From contig NZ_JOFZ01000007.1 of the NCBI RefSeq assembly GCF_000721265.1, forward strand, positions 248,001 to 312,000: a DNA stretch of 64,000 nucleotides. The letters are read 5' to 3'. The notes beneath the pieces are model-generated. The model was not told where the DNA came from and did not search any database. It was given only the letters and a program-made list of their open reading frames with translations. The stretch comes from Streptomyces sp. NRRL F-5126 (GTDB taxonomy: Bacteria; Actinomycetota; Actinomycetes; Streptomycetales; Streptomycetaceae). Shown in pieces: positions 28,528 to 37,469 of the stretch; the stretch's first letter is position 1; every line of letters begins with the position of its first letter. The position numbers and the translations under genes are program-made.

Positions 28528-29403
28528 ATGAGCGAGGTACGGGCGGGGGGTTCCGCGGGCAGCGCGCCCACGGTCCTGCGCATGGTGATCGGCAAGCGGC
28601 TCCTGGCACTGCGCGAGCGGGCCGGCGTCACGCGGGAGAGCGCGGCCGAGGCGCTCGACGTGACACCGCTGACCATCCGCCGGATGGAGAACTCCGAGGT
28701 CAGCTTCAAACTGCCGTACGTGCGTGTCCTGTTGCAGATGTACGGCGTGGCGGACGCGGAGGCCGGCCAGTTCGTCGAACTCGTCAAGGCGGCCAACAAG
28801 CCGGGCTGGTGGCACCGCTACCGCGACGCGGTCCCCGGCTGGTTCAGCGCGTACGTCAGCCTTGAGGACGAGGCCAGCCTGATCAGGACGTACGAACCCC
28901 ACTACGTCCCCGGCCTGCTGCAGACCGAGGAGTACGCGCGCGCCGTCCTCGGGGCGGGCGCGCCCAAGGACCCCGAGGCACTCGACCGCCGGGTCGCGCT
29001 GCGCGTCAAGCGCCAGCAGCTGCTGACCAAGGCGGACGCCCCGATGCTCTGGATCCTGATGGAGGAGGCCGTCCTGCGCCGTCCGGCCGGCGGGTCCGCG
29101 GTGATGGCCGCCCAGGTGGACCGGCTCATCGAGGCGACCACGCTGCCCAACGTGACTCTGCAGATCCTGCCGTTCGCGATAGGCCCCCACCTCGGCGCGT
29201 TCGGCCCCTTCCACCTCTTCAGGTTCGACGTCGTCGAACTCCCCGACATCGTCTACACGGAGAACCTGACCGGCGCGGTCTACCTCGACCGCCGCCCCGA
29301 CAGCTCGGCCTACCTGGAGGTGCTCGACGGCCTCTCGGCGCGCGCCGCGTCCGTCCGCGAGACCCGCGCCCTGCTGCACACCCTGCGCGAGGACTACGCC
29401 TGA
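28528..29403 (+). CDS. XRE helix-turn-helix regulator with DUF5753 domain
   Basis: A 291-residue regulator of the large actinobacterial family found with BldB/WhiJ-type partners. The HTH lies at residues ~18-75 (IGKRLLALRERAGVTRESAAEALDVTPLTIRRME) and the rest is DUF5753, marked by EDEASLIRTYEPHYVPGLLQTEEYARAV and LQILPFAIGPHLGAFGPFHLFRF. These genes usually sit next to a small DUF397 gene; I find none here. WhiJ-like proteins influence development and antibiotic production, so a role in differentiation is plausible but inferred. Confidence 0.92.
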   Translation: MSEVRAGGSAGSAPTVLRMVIGKRLLALRERAGVTRESAAEALDVTPLTIRRMENSEVSFKLPYVRVLLQMYGVADAEAGQFVELVKAANKPGWWHRYRDAVPGWFSAYVSLEDEASLIRTYEPHYVPGLLQTEEYARAVLGAGAPKDPEALDRRVALRVKRQQLLTKADAPMLWILMEEAVLRRPAGGSAVMAAQVDRLIEATTLPNVTLQILPFAIGPHLGAFGPFHLFRFDVVELPDIVYTENLTGAVYLDRRPDSSAYLEVLDGLSARAASVRETRALLHTLREDYA

Positions 29404-29532
29404 GCCGAGGGCCGGATCGTCCGCCCGTCGGGACGGCCTGCCGCAGCGGACCGTCCGTCTGGTTGTCTGGTGGGGTTCAGCCTGCCCCGTGGGCCGCCCC
29501 GGCCCCGCACCGACGAATCGAGGCCGCGTACG

Positions 29533-30855
29533 GTGTCCTCCCGCCCCGTGACCCTGCTCAGCCTGGTACCCGCGGTCTTCCTGCCCGCGCTCACCTTCGA
29601 GACGGGCATGGGGGCGGTCGCGCCCGTCCTCGCCCTCAGCGGCAGAGCGCTCGGCGCGTCCGTCGGCGCGGCCGGGCTCGTCCTCGCGCTGCTCGGCGTC
29701 GGCCAGATCATCGGCGACGTGCCGGCCGGCGCGCTCGCCGCCCGGCTGGGCGACCGCAGGGCGATGCTGGTGGCGGCGGGCGTGGCGGCGCTCACCCTGT
29801 GCGGCTGCGCCTTCGCGAGGACCGTGTGGGAGCTGGCGCTCGCGGTGACCGCGACCGGCGCGACCAACGCCGTGTTCGTCCTGGCGCGGCAGGCCTACCT
29901 CACCGAGGTCATCCCCCTCGGTCTGCGCGCCAGAGCCATGTCCACGCTCGGCGGGATGTCGAGGGTCGGCGCTTTCGTCGGGCCCTTCATCGGCGCCGCC
30001 GTGCTCCGCGACCGGCCCGTGCACGACATCTTCTGGCTGGCGCTCGCCTTCACGGCGGTGACCGCCTGCGTCCTGCTGTGCGTGCCCGACGTCTCCGACC
30101 CGTCCTCCGGCCACGCGAAGGGCGCGAGGAACCCCGTGCCCGTGCGTGCGGTGGTGCGCGACCACCGCACGGTGTTCCTGACGCTCGGCATGGCCATCCT
30201 GCTCGTCGGCTCCGTGCGCGCCACGCGGCAGACGGTGCTGCCGCTGTGGGCGGAGCACTTGGGGCAGAGCGCGTCCACGACGAGTGTCGTCTTCGGCATC
30301 GCCGGCCTCGTCGACATGCTCACGTTCTATCCCTCGGGACGGGTCATGGACCGGCACGGGCGGCTGTGGATCGCGATCCCGTCCATGCTGGTGCTCGGCC
30401 TGACGCAGGCCGCGCTGCCGCTGACCCACGGGCTGGTGTCGCTCACCGTCGTGGCGATGCTCATGGGGTTCGGCAACGGCATCGGCAGCGGGATCCTCAT
30501 GACACTGGGGGCCGACGTGGCACCGCCGGGGACACGGACCCAGTTCCTCGGCGTGTGGCGGCTGTGCGCGGACTCCGGCAGCGCGGGCGGCCCGCTGGTC
30601 GTGTCCGCCGCCGCATCGCTCGGCAGCCTCGCCGCCGGGATCGTCGCCATGGGCGCCATGGGCATCGTCGCGGCGGGCGCCCTGCTGCGCTGGGTGCCGC
30701 GCTACTCGGAGTTCGCCACCACCGGCACGCGCCGCCGGGGCACCGTCGCCGCCGCGTCCCCCGCGCACCGCCTACCGGCGCCGCCCCGGCCGCCTGCCCC
30801 CGGAGCGCGGCCGACGGGGGAGCAGGAGCGGGAGGACCGCGTCGAGGAGACGTGA
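29533..30855 (+). CDS. MFS efflux-type transporter
   Basis: A 440-residue, 12-helix major facilitator of the drug-efflux (DHA1-like) type. Between helices 2 and 3 it has LAARLGDRRAML; the repeat in the second half is GRVMDRHGRLW. The N-terminal helix reads LLSLVPAVFLPALTFETGMGAVAPVLAL. A Pro/Arg-rich 50-residue tail follows the last helix. The substrate is unknown. GTG at 29533 has GAGG 9 nt upstream; another in-frame GTG 15 nt later is possible. It follows the XRE gene on the same strand, after 129 nt. Confidence 0.88.
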   Translation: MSSRPVTLLSLVPAVFLPALTFETGMGAVAPVLALSGRALGASVGAAGLVLALLGVGQIIGDVPAGALAARLGDRRAMLVAAGVAALTLCGCAFARTVWELALAVTATGATNAVFVLARQAYLTEVIPLGLRARAMSTLGGMSRVGAFVGPFIGAAVLRDRPVHDIFWLALAFTAVTACVLLCVPDVSDPSSGHAKGARNPVPVRAVVRDHRTVFLTLGMAILLVGSVRATRQTVLPLWAEHLGQSASTTSVVFGIAGLVDMLTFYPSGRVMDRHGRLWIAIPSMLVLGLTQAALPLTHGLVSLTVVAMLMGFGNGIGSGILMTLGADVAPPGTRTQFLGVWRLCADSGSAGGPLVVSAAASLGSLAAGIVAMGAMGIVAAGALLRWVPRYSEFATTGTRRRGTVAAASPAHRLPAPPRPPAPGARPTGEQEREDRVEET

Positions 30856-31247
30856 GGCGGCCCGGCCGGGTGGGCGCCGCCGCCGGCGACGGCGACGGCG
30901 CGCCCCGCGCGGCCGGAGCCGGGGGTGACGAGGTTCTGGCGGGTATGTTGACGGTTCGTCGGGTCGCGTTCCGCGCCCGGCGGCCCGACGCATGGTAGGC
31001 ACAGGACATGTCACCTGACGGCACGTCACCCGGCCGGCTCCACGGCCGCTGCCCGCGCCCGGCGCGCGTGCCCTGTGATGGTGCCCCATGCTCCCTGCCA
31101 AGGTGTGCCCGCATCCGCCTGATATGACCCGTTGCCGGGTCGCCCGACATGCCGATGTCATGGCCCTGCCCGCTGAATTTCGGGCTCCCGAGCCTGTCAG
31201 CCCGTCATCCTGCCTGCGGCCCAGCCGCCACCAGAAGGGACCACGCC
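30856..31247. other. Intergenic region before phoD
   Basis: 392 bp with no supported gene. It holds scattered GTTC and GTCACC words (30933, 30954, 30968, 31010, 31025), but not in the 11-nt phase of a Pho box. AAGGGA at 31235 is the ribosome site of the next gene. Confidence 0.35.
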
Positions 31248-32783
31248 ATGCCCGAAATCACCCGCCGCCGGCTGATCACCGCCGGTGCCGCCGCATCCGG
31301 AGCCCTCGTCGCGGGACAGCTGACCGCCGCCACGTCCGCCGCCGCCGCGCCCGGACGCGCCCCGGCAGCCGACCCGTTCACACTGGGCATCGCGTCCGGT
31401 GACCCGCTCACGACCGCCGTCGTCATCTGGACCAGGCTCGCGACCGACCCGCTGCACGGCGGCGGCATGCCGGACCGTGCCGTCGCCGTCAGCTGGCAGG
31501 TCGCGGAGGACCAGCGCTTCCGCCGCGTCGTCAGGCAGGGTACCGCCTACGCCCAGCCCCGGTTCGGGCACAGCGTCCACGTCGACGTGCGCGGACTGCG
31601 GCCCGGACGCGAGTACTGGTACCGCTTCCGCACGGGCGGCCACGTGTCGACCGTCGGCAGGACCCGCACCATGGACGCCGCCCCGTCCAAGCTGCGTGTC
31701 GCGCTGGCCTCCTGCCAGAACTGGCAGCACGGCTACTTCAACTCCTACGCCGACATGCGCAGCCAGGAGCCGGACTTCGTGCTGTTCGTCGGCGACTACA
31801 TCTACGAGTCCGCGCCGAGCACCTCGTCCGTACGCGTCCACGAGGGCAGCGGGGAACCGGTCACCCTCGACCAGTACCGCAACCGGTACGCCCAGTACCG
31901 TACCGACCCCGACCTCAACGCCGTGCACGCCGCCGTCCCGTGGATCGTCACCTTCGACGACCACGAGGTCGACAACGACTGGGCGGGCGAGGTGCCGCAG
32001 GACCCGGACAAGCAGCCGCACGACGCCTTCGTGAACCGGCTGACCGCGGCCTTCCAGGCCTACTACGAGTACATGCCCGTACGGGCGACCGCCATCCCGA
32101 ACGGTCCGCACATCCAGATGTACCGCCGCTTCGACTTCGGGGACCTGGCCAGGCTCAACGTGCTCGACACCCGGCAGTTCCGCAGCAACCAGGTCACCTC
32201 CGACGCCGCCGCCAAGGACCCCAGGCTCACGATGCTCGGCGCCACGCAGAAGCGGTGGCTGATCAACGGCCTCGAACGGTCGCCGGCCCGGTGGAACCTG
32301 ATCGCCTCGCAGATCATGATGGCGGAGACCGACAACGTGGCCGGGCCCGGCAAGAACTGGTTCTACGACGCGTGGGACGGCTACCAGGTCGAGCGCAACG
32401 ACCTCATGGCCCGCTTCCAGAACATCCGCAACCCCGTCGTCCTCAGCGGCGACCGCCACCTGACCATGATCAGCGACCTGAAGAAGGACTTCTCCGACCC
32501 CAAGTCCGCCGTCGTCGGCGCCGAGTTCGTCGGCACGTCGATCAGCTCCAACGGCGACCAGAGCGTTGACGCGTTCAACGCGCAGTGGGACCCGCTGCGC
32601 CCGGACAACCCCCACTGGAAGCTGATCGACTGCCACCGCGGCTACCACCTGTTCGACATCGACCGCGACGGCATCGACGCCAAGGTGCGGGTCGTCGGCA
32701 CCGTGCGCAAGCCGGTGTCGGCCGCCACCACACTCTCGAGTCTCCGCGTCGACGAGGGCAAGCCCGGCGTCCACACCGTCTGA
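31248..32783 (+). CDS. phoD: PhoD-type alkaline phosphatase/phosphodiesterase, Tat-exported
   Basis: A 511-residue secreted enzyme that releases phosphate from phosphomono- and diesters, using Fe and Ca. The N-terminus is a twin-arginine signal (TRRRLITAGAAASG...), cleaved near SAAAA. A fibronectin-like N-domain (PhoD_N, SGDPLTTAVVIWTRL) precedes the catalytic domain. Ligands lie in ALASCQNWQ, FVGDYIYE, FDDHEVDNDW and LSGDRHLTM. ATG at 31248 is chosen because AAGGGA is 7 nt upstream and the Tat motif follows at once. In Streptomyces, phoD is under PhoP control, but no convincing Pho box is seen here. Confidence 0.94.
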   Translation: MPEITRRRLITAGAAASGALVAGQLTAATSAAAAPGRAPAADPFTLGIASGDPLTTAVVIWTRLATDPLHGGGMPDRAVAVSWQVAEDQRFRRVVRQGTAYAQPRFGHSVHVDVRGLRPGREYWYRFRTGGHVSTVGRTRTMDAAPSKLRVALASCQNWQHGYFNSYADMRSQEPDFVLFVGDYIYESAPSTSSVRVHEGSGEPVTLDQYRNRYAQYRTDPDLNAVHAAVPWIVTFDDHEVDNDWAGEVPQDPDKQPHDAFVNRLTAAFQAYYEYMPVRATAIPNGPHIQMYRRFDFGDLARLNVLDTRQFRSNQVTSDAAAKDPRLTMLGATQKRWLINGLERSPARWNLIASQIMMAETDNVAGPGKNWFYDAWDGYQVERNDLMARFQNIRNPVVLSGDRHLTMISDLKKDFSDPKSAVVGAEFVGTSISSNGDQSVDAFNAQWDPLRPDNPHWKLIDCHRGYHLFDIDRDGIDAKVRVVGTVRKPVSAATTLSSLRVDEGKPGVHTV

Positions 32784-32799
32784 CCCGTCGCGCCCGCCC

Positions 32800-33806
32800 T
32801 CAGGGCGCGTGGGTGCGTGATTCCAGGTCCTTGCGGGTCGCGGCCCCGTACACGCCCGAGGGATCGCTCGTGATGCCGTGCCCCCGCTGGTAGCGCGCCA
32901 CGGCGTTTTCGACCCCCGTGTCGTACGTGCCGTCCGGCGCGCCCAGATAGGCGAGGAGCAACTGGCCGAGGCGCTTTTGCAACTCGACCACCTCGGGCCC
33001 CGTGTCGCCTTTCCGCAGCACCGGCGGCCCGGCCGGCGCGCTCGCCGACGTCGCGGGCGAGCCGCCCGCCGCCGGCGTGGTCCCGCGTTCGGCCGCCGGG
33101 GGAGGCGCCCCGGCCCCAGGACCGGCTACGGCCATCGGGCCCGGCGGCGAGGCGGACGGGCCGCTGCCCGGTGGCGTACTCGCCACACCATCGCGTCCGC
33201 CTCCGGGGGCCGACGGCGGCGGGCCCGAGGTGCCCGGGGCGGCAGGATCGGTGGCCGCGCCCGATGCCACGCCACCTCCCCGGCCACCCGGCAGGGCGGC
33301 GCCGGCCGCCGAGGACGACGCTCCGGCCGCCGGGCGGGAGTCCTCGCCCCCGCCGAAGGCACCCGTGCCGGCCGCCACCGCCAGTGCCGCGACGACCGCA
33401 CCGGCGGCTACCGCGAGCAGCGGGCCCCGCCGTCCGCGCCGCCCGTCCGCCTCCGCCCCGTCCTGGCCCGCCTGATCGCTGCCAGGGCCGCCAGGTCCGC
33501 CGGTGTCGATCACGTACCCCGACAGCGGAGCGCTGCCGGCGACGAGCGTCGTGGCCTCCGGGCCGTCCGGTGCCGCCACCGGGCCGTCCGGGACGTCATC
33601 GGGCCGTCCGGGACGTCATCGGCCTCGGCGGAGGCGTCTCTGCCGTCCTTGCTGTCCCCGGTGTCCCGCCGTTCGGACGCCTCCGGCGCCCCCAGTGCTT
33701 CCGTGCCGCCGTCCTGCTCGCGTTCCGCGCGTTCCGCGCAGGCGCAGTCCGGGCGGCCGTCCTCGCCCGCCGGGGCGAAACAGCGCGGACAGGATTCTGG
33801 CTTCAC
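32800..33806 (-). pseudogene. Peptidoglycan-binding-domain membrane protein gene, broken by a 20-bp duplication
   Basis: The original gene starts with GTG at 33806 (AAGGGA 7 nt upstream). It encodes a Cys-rich zinc-ribbon-like N-terminus (KPESCPRCFAPAG...PDCAC), an acidic linker, one membrane helix (LLAVAAGAVVAALAVAAG), a Pro/Ala/Gly-rich wall-spanning linker and a C-terminal PG_binding_1 domain (VLRKGDTGPEVVELQKRLGQL...YGAATRKDLES). A 20-bp direct repeat at 33581-33620 shifts the frame after EADDVPDGP. Removing one copy joins VPDGP directly to VAAPDGPEATTLV in the frame of the long C-terminal part. With both copies, translation ends at 33510 after ~98 residues. A GTG at 33579 could begin the C-terminal part, but no ribosome site precedes it. 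It could be a true mutation, a phase switch or an assembly error. Confidence 0.8.
33581..33620. repeat. 20-bp tandem duplication causing a frameshift
   Basis: GGGCCGTCCGGGACGTCATC occurs twice in direct succession. A related partial copy (GGGCCGTCCGG) lies at 33560-33570. Because 20 is not a multiple of 3, one copy more or less switches the reading frame of the peptidoglycan-binding protein gene. Confidence 0.95.
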
Positions 33807-34071
33807 CGACAGTCCCTTCGTGGATGCGGTGTGATTATGCAGAGCCGAACGGGGCACGCGCAGCGATTGTGCCGCGTGTGCCGTCTCCGCTGCTCGGTCA
33901 TAAACGGGCAACCCCTGCCTGAAAGGGCAAAAAAATCGCACAGCTGCCACCTGCCGGCGATCCCGGACGGACACGCGTGCGAACGTCCGCGCCCCACAGG
34001 CGACAGGTGCCACGGGGCGCGGCAGACCTGCCGATGACGTGCGCATGCGTCGCACGAGGCAGAATTGGCGC

Positions 34072-35973
34072 GTGACGGAATCCGCCGGCCCCGCGAGGGG
34101 CGACACGTACACGGGCAGGACGGAGTGCCGCTCCTCCACCCCCTCACCGTGGCGCGCCTTCCTGCGCACCGAGACGGGCAGCGCGGCCGTCCTGCTCGCC
34201 GGCGTGATCGCCGCCCTCGTCTGGGCCAACATCGGCATCGACGGCTACGAGTCGGTGTGGCGCACCACCCTGTCCGTACGGGTGGGGGACGCGGGCGTCT
34301 CCCTGCACCTGCGCGACTGGGTCAACAGCGGCCTGATGGCGATGTTCTTCTTCGTCGTGGGCCTGGAGGCCCGCCGCGAGTTCGACATGGGGGAGCTGCG
34401 CGAGCGGCGGCGCGTCGCGCTCCCGATGCTCGCCGGGGCGTGCGGGCTGTGCGTTCCCGTCGTGATCTACCTGGCCATCAACGCGGGGCACGGCACCGAG
34501 CACGGCTGGGGCGCCGCCATGTCGACCGACACGGCGTTCGCGCTCGGCATGCTGGCGCTGCTCGGCCGCAGGCTGCCGGCCGGCCTGCGCACCTTCGTGC
34601 TGTCGGTCGCCGTCGTCGACGACTTCGTGGCGCTCGCCGTGATCGCCTTCGCCTACAGCGGCAGCGTCATGCTGCCCGCGCTGCTCGTGGCGGTCGGCAT
34701 CCTGGCCGCGGTCCTCGTCGTCCGGGCGCTCAAGGTGCGCACGGGGGCCGTGTACGCCGTGGCGGCACTCGCGATCTGGGTCGCGCTGCTGAAATCGGGC
34801 ATCGACCCCGTGGTGACCGGCCTCGTCATGGGCCTGCTCACGTACGCCTACCCGGCCGCGCGCAGCGACCTGGAACGGGCGAGCGGGCTGTTCCGGCGCT
34901 TCCGCGAGCAGCCGACCCCCGAGCTCGAACGGAGCGCGCGGCGCGGACTCGCGTCCGCGATCTCCCCGAACGAACGGCTGCAGCGCACCTTCCACCCGTG
35001 GACGAGCTACGTGATCGTGCCGCTGTTCGCCCTCGCCAACGCCGGCATCGAGATCAGCCCGCACGAGCTGTCCCGCGCCTTCTCCTCGACGGTGACCTGG
35101 GGCGTCCTGGCCGGCCTCGTGCTCGGCAAGCCCCTGGCGATCCTCGGCACCAGCCTCGTCACCGCGGCCGCCACCCGGGGCCGGGTACGCCCGCCGGTCG
35201 GCTGGGGAGCGACGGCCGCGGGCGGCACCGTGGCGGGCGTCGGCTTCACCGTGTCGCTGCTGATCGCGACGCTGGCCTTCCACGGGCAGCGCCTCGCCGA
35301 GGCCAAGATCGGCATCCTCAGTGCCATGGCCGGGGCCTTCCTGCTGACCTGGACGGTGACCGCGGTCATCGGCCGCCTGCCGAAGTTGCTGCGAGGCCGC
35401 GCACTGCTGGGCACCGCGGAGAGCATCGTCGATCTCGCCGTACCCGTCGATCCCGACAGGGACAAGGTGCGCGGGCCGCACGACGCGCCGGTCACCGTCG
35501 TCGAGTACGGGGACTTCGAGTGCCCGTACTGCGGTCGCGCCGAGCCCGCCATCAGGGCGCTGCTCGCCGAGTTCGGCGACGACGTCCGCTACGTGTGGCG
35601 GCACCTGCCGCTGCGCGATGTGCACCCGCGTGCCCAACTCGCGGCCGAGGCGACCGAGGCAGCCGCGGAGCAGGGGGCCTTCTGGGAGATGCACGACCTG
35701 CTCTTCGCCCACCAGGGCGCCCTCGGCTCCGCGGACCTGTACCGCTACGCGGAGGAACTGGCCCTGGACACCGAGCGCTTCCGCCGCCACCTGCGCCACC
35801 GCGCCGGAGCCCGCCGGGTCGCCGAGGACGTCGAGTCCGCCGATCTCAGCGGTGTCTCCGGAACTCCGACCTTCTTCGTCAACGGCCGCCGCCACACGGG
35901 TGCGTACGACATCGAACACCTCTCGCGTGCCGTCTCCACGGCACGCAAGAGGGCCGCCCTGGAGGCCGCCTGA
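34072..35973 (+). CDS. nhaA: NhaA Na+/H+ antiporter fused to a DsbA-like thioredoxin domain
   Basis: A 633-residue fusion. Residues ~25-445 are an NhaA antiporter: [53 protein letters not shown], and the ion-binding Asp pair D183-D184 in [17 protein letters not shown]. Residues ~455-625 form a DsbA/thioredoxin-fold domain with [10 protein letters not shown] (Cys484 and Cys487) and the cis-Pro loop in [13 protein letters not shown]. The antiporter expels Na+ using the proton gradient. The thioredoxin domain may respond to redox state or fold partner proteins; its side of the membrane depends on the topology. The fusion is known in actinobacteria. The GTG start at 34072 is a best estimate. Confidence 0.93.
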   Translation: MTESAGPARGDTYTGRTECRSSTPSPWRAFLRTETGSAAVLLAGVIAALVWANIGIDGYESVWRTTLSVRVGDAGVSLHLRDWVNSGLMAMFFFVVGLEARREFDMGELRERRRVALPMLAGACGLCVPVVIYLAINAGHGTEHGWGAAMSTDTAFALGMLALLGRRLPAGLRTFVLSVAVVDDFVALAVIAFAYSGSVMLPALLVAVGILAAVLVVRALKVRTGAVYAVAALAIWVALLKSGIDPVVTGLVMGLLTYAYPAARSDLERASGLFRRFREQPTPELERSARRGLASAISPNERLQRTFHPWTSYVIVPLFALANAGIEISPHELSRAFSSTVTWGVLAGLVLGKPLAILGTSLVTAAATRGRVRPPVGWGATAAGGTVAGVGFTVSLLIATLAFHGQRLAEAKIGILSAMAGAFLLTWTVTAVIGRLPKLLRGRALLGTAESIVDLAVPVDPDRDKVRGPHDAPVTVVEYGDFECPYCGRAEPAIRALLAEFGDDVRYVWRHLPLRDVHPRAQLAAEATEAAAEQGAFWEMHDLLFAHQGALGSADLYRYAEELALDTERFRRHLRHRAGARRVAEDVESADLSGVSGTPTFFVNGRRHTGAYDIEHLSRAVSTARKRAALEAA

Positions 35974-36008
35974 GGCGGCCGCCCCGCGCGGACGGGGCGG
36001 CCGCCTCA
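35971..36008. terminator. Bidirectional terminator overlapping two stop codons
   Basis: A perfect 16-bp inverted repeat, TGAGGCGGCCGCCCCG, with loop CGCGGA. The left arm contains the stop codon of the NhaA gene and the right arm that of the convergent kinase gene, so one hairpin serves both transcripts. Confidence 0.85.
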
Positions 36009-37469
36009 GGACGGCAGGGCAGCGTCGGCGGAGCCGGGCTCCTCGTCCTGCGTCATCGGCAGGCACACCACGAAACGCGTGTCGCCCGGGCGGGAGTCCA
36101 CCCGGATGTCGCCGTGGTGCTTGTTCACCACGATGCGGTACGAGATGTCCAGGCCGAGGCCCGTGCCCTCGCCGACGCCCTTCGTAGTGAAGAACGGCTC
36201 GAAGATCCGCGGCCTGATCTCCGGCGCGATGCCCGTCCCGGTGTCGCCGATCTCCACCAGCAGCCTGCGGCCGTCCTCACCCCAGGTCCTGACGGTCAGC
36301 GTGCCGCCCGTGCCCATCGCGTCCACCGCGTTGACGATGAGGTTCGTCCACACCTGGTTCAGCTCGGCGCCGTACGCCGGGATCTCGGGCAGCGTCCTGT
36401 CGTACTCCTTCACGATGCCGATCCCCTGCGGGATCTTCGCGCGCAGCATGGTGAGCGTGGCATCCAGCAGCTGGTGCACGTCCACGGTCTGCTGGGGCGC
36501 GCGGTCCAGCTGCGAGTACTGCTTCGCGGCCCCCACCAGGTCGGAGACCCGGGTGACCGCGTCGTCGATCTCGCCCATCAGCAGCTCGGTGTCGATCGCG
36601 TACGCGAGCCAGCGCACCGCCGAGTCGAGGTGGTCATCGCCCACCGTGTCCGCGACGGTCGCGAGCCACGGCACCCCGACACCGCCGGCGACGAGCGTCG
36701 GGGCGATGTCCCACGCGCCCGCGACGCCACGCCCGTCCAGCCAGTCCGACAGCTCGTCCTCGGCGTCCGACGCCCGCATCGCCGACAGCGCGGGCGCGGA
36801 CGCGGCCTGCTTCACCGCGGCGTCCTGCAACTCGACGAGCTGGTGCAGGCGCGACCCGTCCAGCCGGCCATCCGCGATCATGGCCAGCTTGTGGCGCATG
36901 GCAGCGACCCGGTCGCGCAGCGCCTCCGTCGCCCGCACGGCGGCCGCCGCCGGGTTGTTCAGCTCGTGCGTGAGCCCCGCTGAGAGCGAGCCGAGCGCCA
37001 GCAGCCGCTCCCGCTCGCTGAGCATGAGGTAGGTCGCCTGAGTCCCGAAGAACAGGCCGTCCAGGAGGTGGAGGGCCATGGGGAACCAGGTGGAGACGGC
37101 GGTGGCGAAGTCCTCGGCCGGCAGTACGAAGAACTCGGAGTCCGAGATCGCCCGCATCGTGTTCGGGTACACCTGCTCGACCCGGTCGCCGAGGTACGCC
37201 TGGGTCGCTCCGGCATAGGCGCCACGCAGGTCCGTCCTCTTCACCTCGACCTCGTTGCCGTGCACGGACGGCGCGAGCGCGATCGAGCCGCTCAGCAGTA
37301 CGAAGAAGCAGGTGGCGGGTTCTCCCTCGCGGTACACGTCGCTGCCCGCGCCGCGGGTCTCCACCCGTCCGCGCTCCGCCAGCCATCGCAGCTGGCCGTC
37401 GTCCAGCTTCTCGAAGAGGAAGAGGCCGCGCAGCTCCTCAGGCGACGACGGGCGGTCCGATGCGGTCAT
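36006..37469 (-). CDS. Histidine kinase with N-terminal cyclic-nucleotide-binding domain
   Basis: A 487-residue cytoplasmic sensor kinase. Residues ~10-130 are a cNMP/Crp-like beta-roll (LFLFEKLDDGQLRWLAERGRVE...YREGEPATCFFVLLSGSIAL). The phosphoacceptor is His168 in GLTHELNNPAAAA. The HATPase_c domain has NQVWTNLIVNAVDAM (N box), GDTGTGI (G1), FEPFFTTKGVGEGTGLGL (F/G2). No membrane helix is seen. It starts inside the stop codon of the preceding flavoprotein gene (ATGA overlap), so the two are translationally coupled. The kinase probably signals to the receiver domain of that flavoprotein. Whether the beta-roll binds cAMP, c-di-GMP or nothing cannot be told. Confidence 0.92.
   Translation of the reverse strand: MTASDRPSSPEELRGLFLFEKLDDGQLRWLAERGRVETRGAGSDVYREGEPATCFFVLLSGSIALAPSVHGNEVEVKRTDLRGAYAGATQAYLGDRVEQVYPNTMRAISDSEFFVLPAEDFATAVSTWFPMALHLLDGLFFGTQATYLMLSERERLLALGSLSAGLTHELNNPAAAAVRATEALRDRVAAMRHKLAMIADGRLDGSRLHQLVELQDAAVKQAASAPALSAMRASDAEDELSDWLDGRGVAGAWDIAPTLVAGGVGVPWLATVADTVGDDHLDSAVRWLAYAIDTELLMGEIDDAVTRVSDLVGAAKQYSQLDRAPQQTVDVHQLLDATLTMLRAKIPQGIGIVKEYDRTLPEIPAYGAELNQVWTNLIVNAVDAMGTGGTLTVRTWGEDGRRLLVEIGDTGTGIAPEIRPRIFEPFFTTKGVGEGTGLGLDISYRIVVNKHHGDIRVDSRPGDTRFVVCLPMTQDEEPGSADAALPS

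Noticed and set aside
30931..31030. Possible Pho box before phoD
   Set aside because: GTTC and GTCACC words occur, but their spacing (21, 14 and 15 nt) does not fit the 11-nt direct repeats of a PhoP site.
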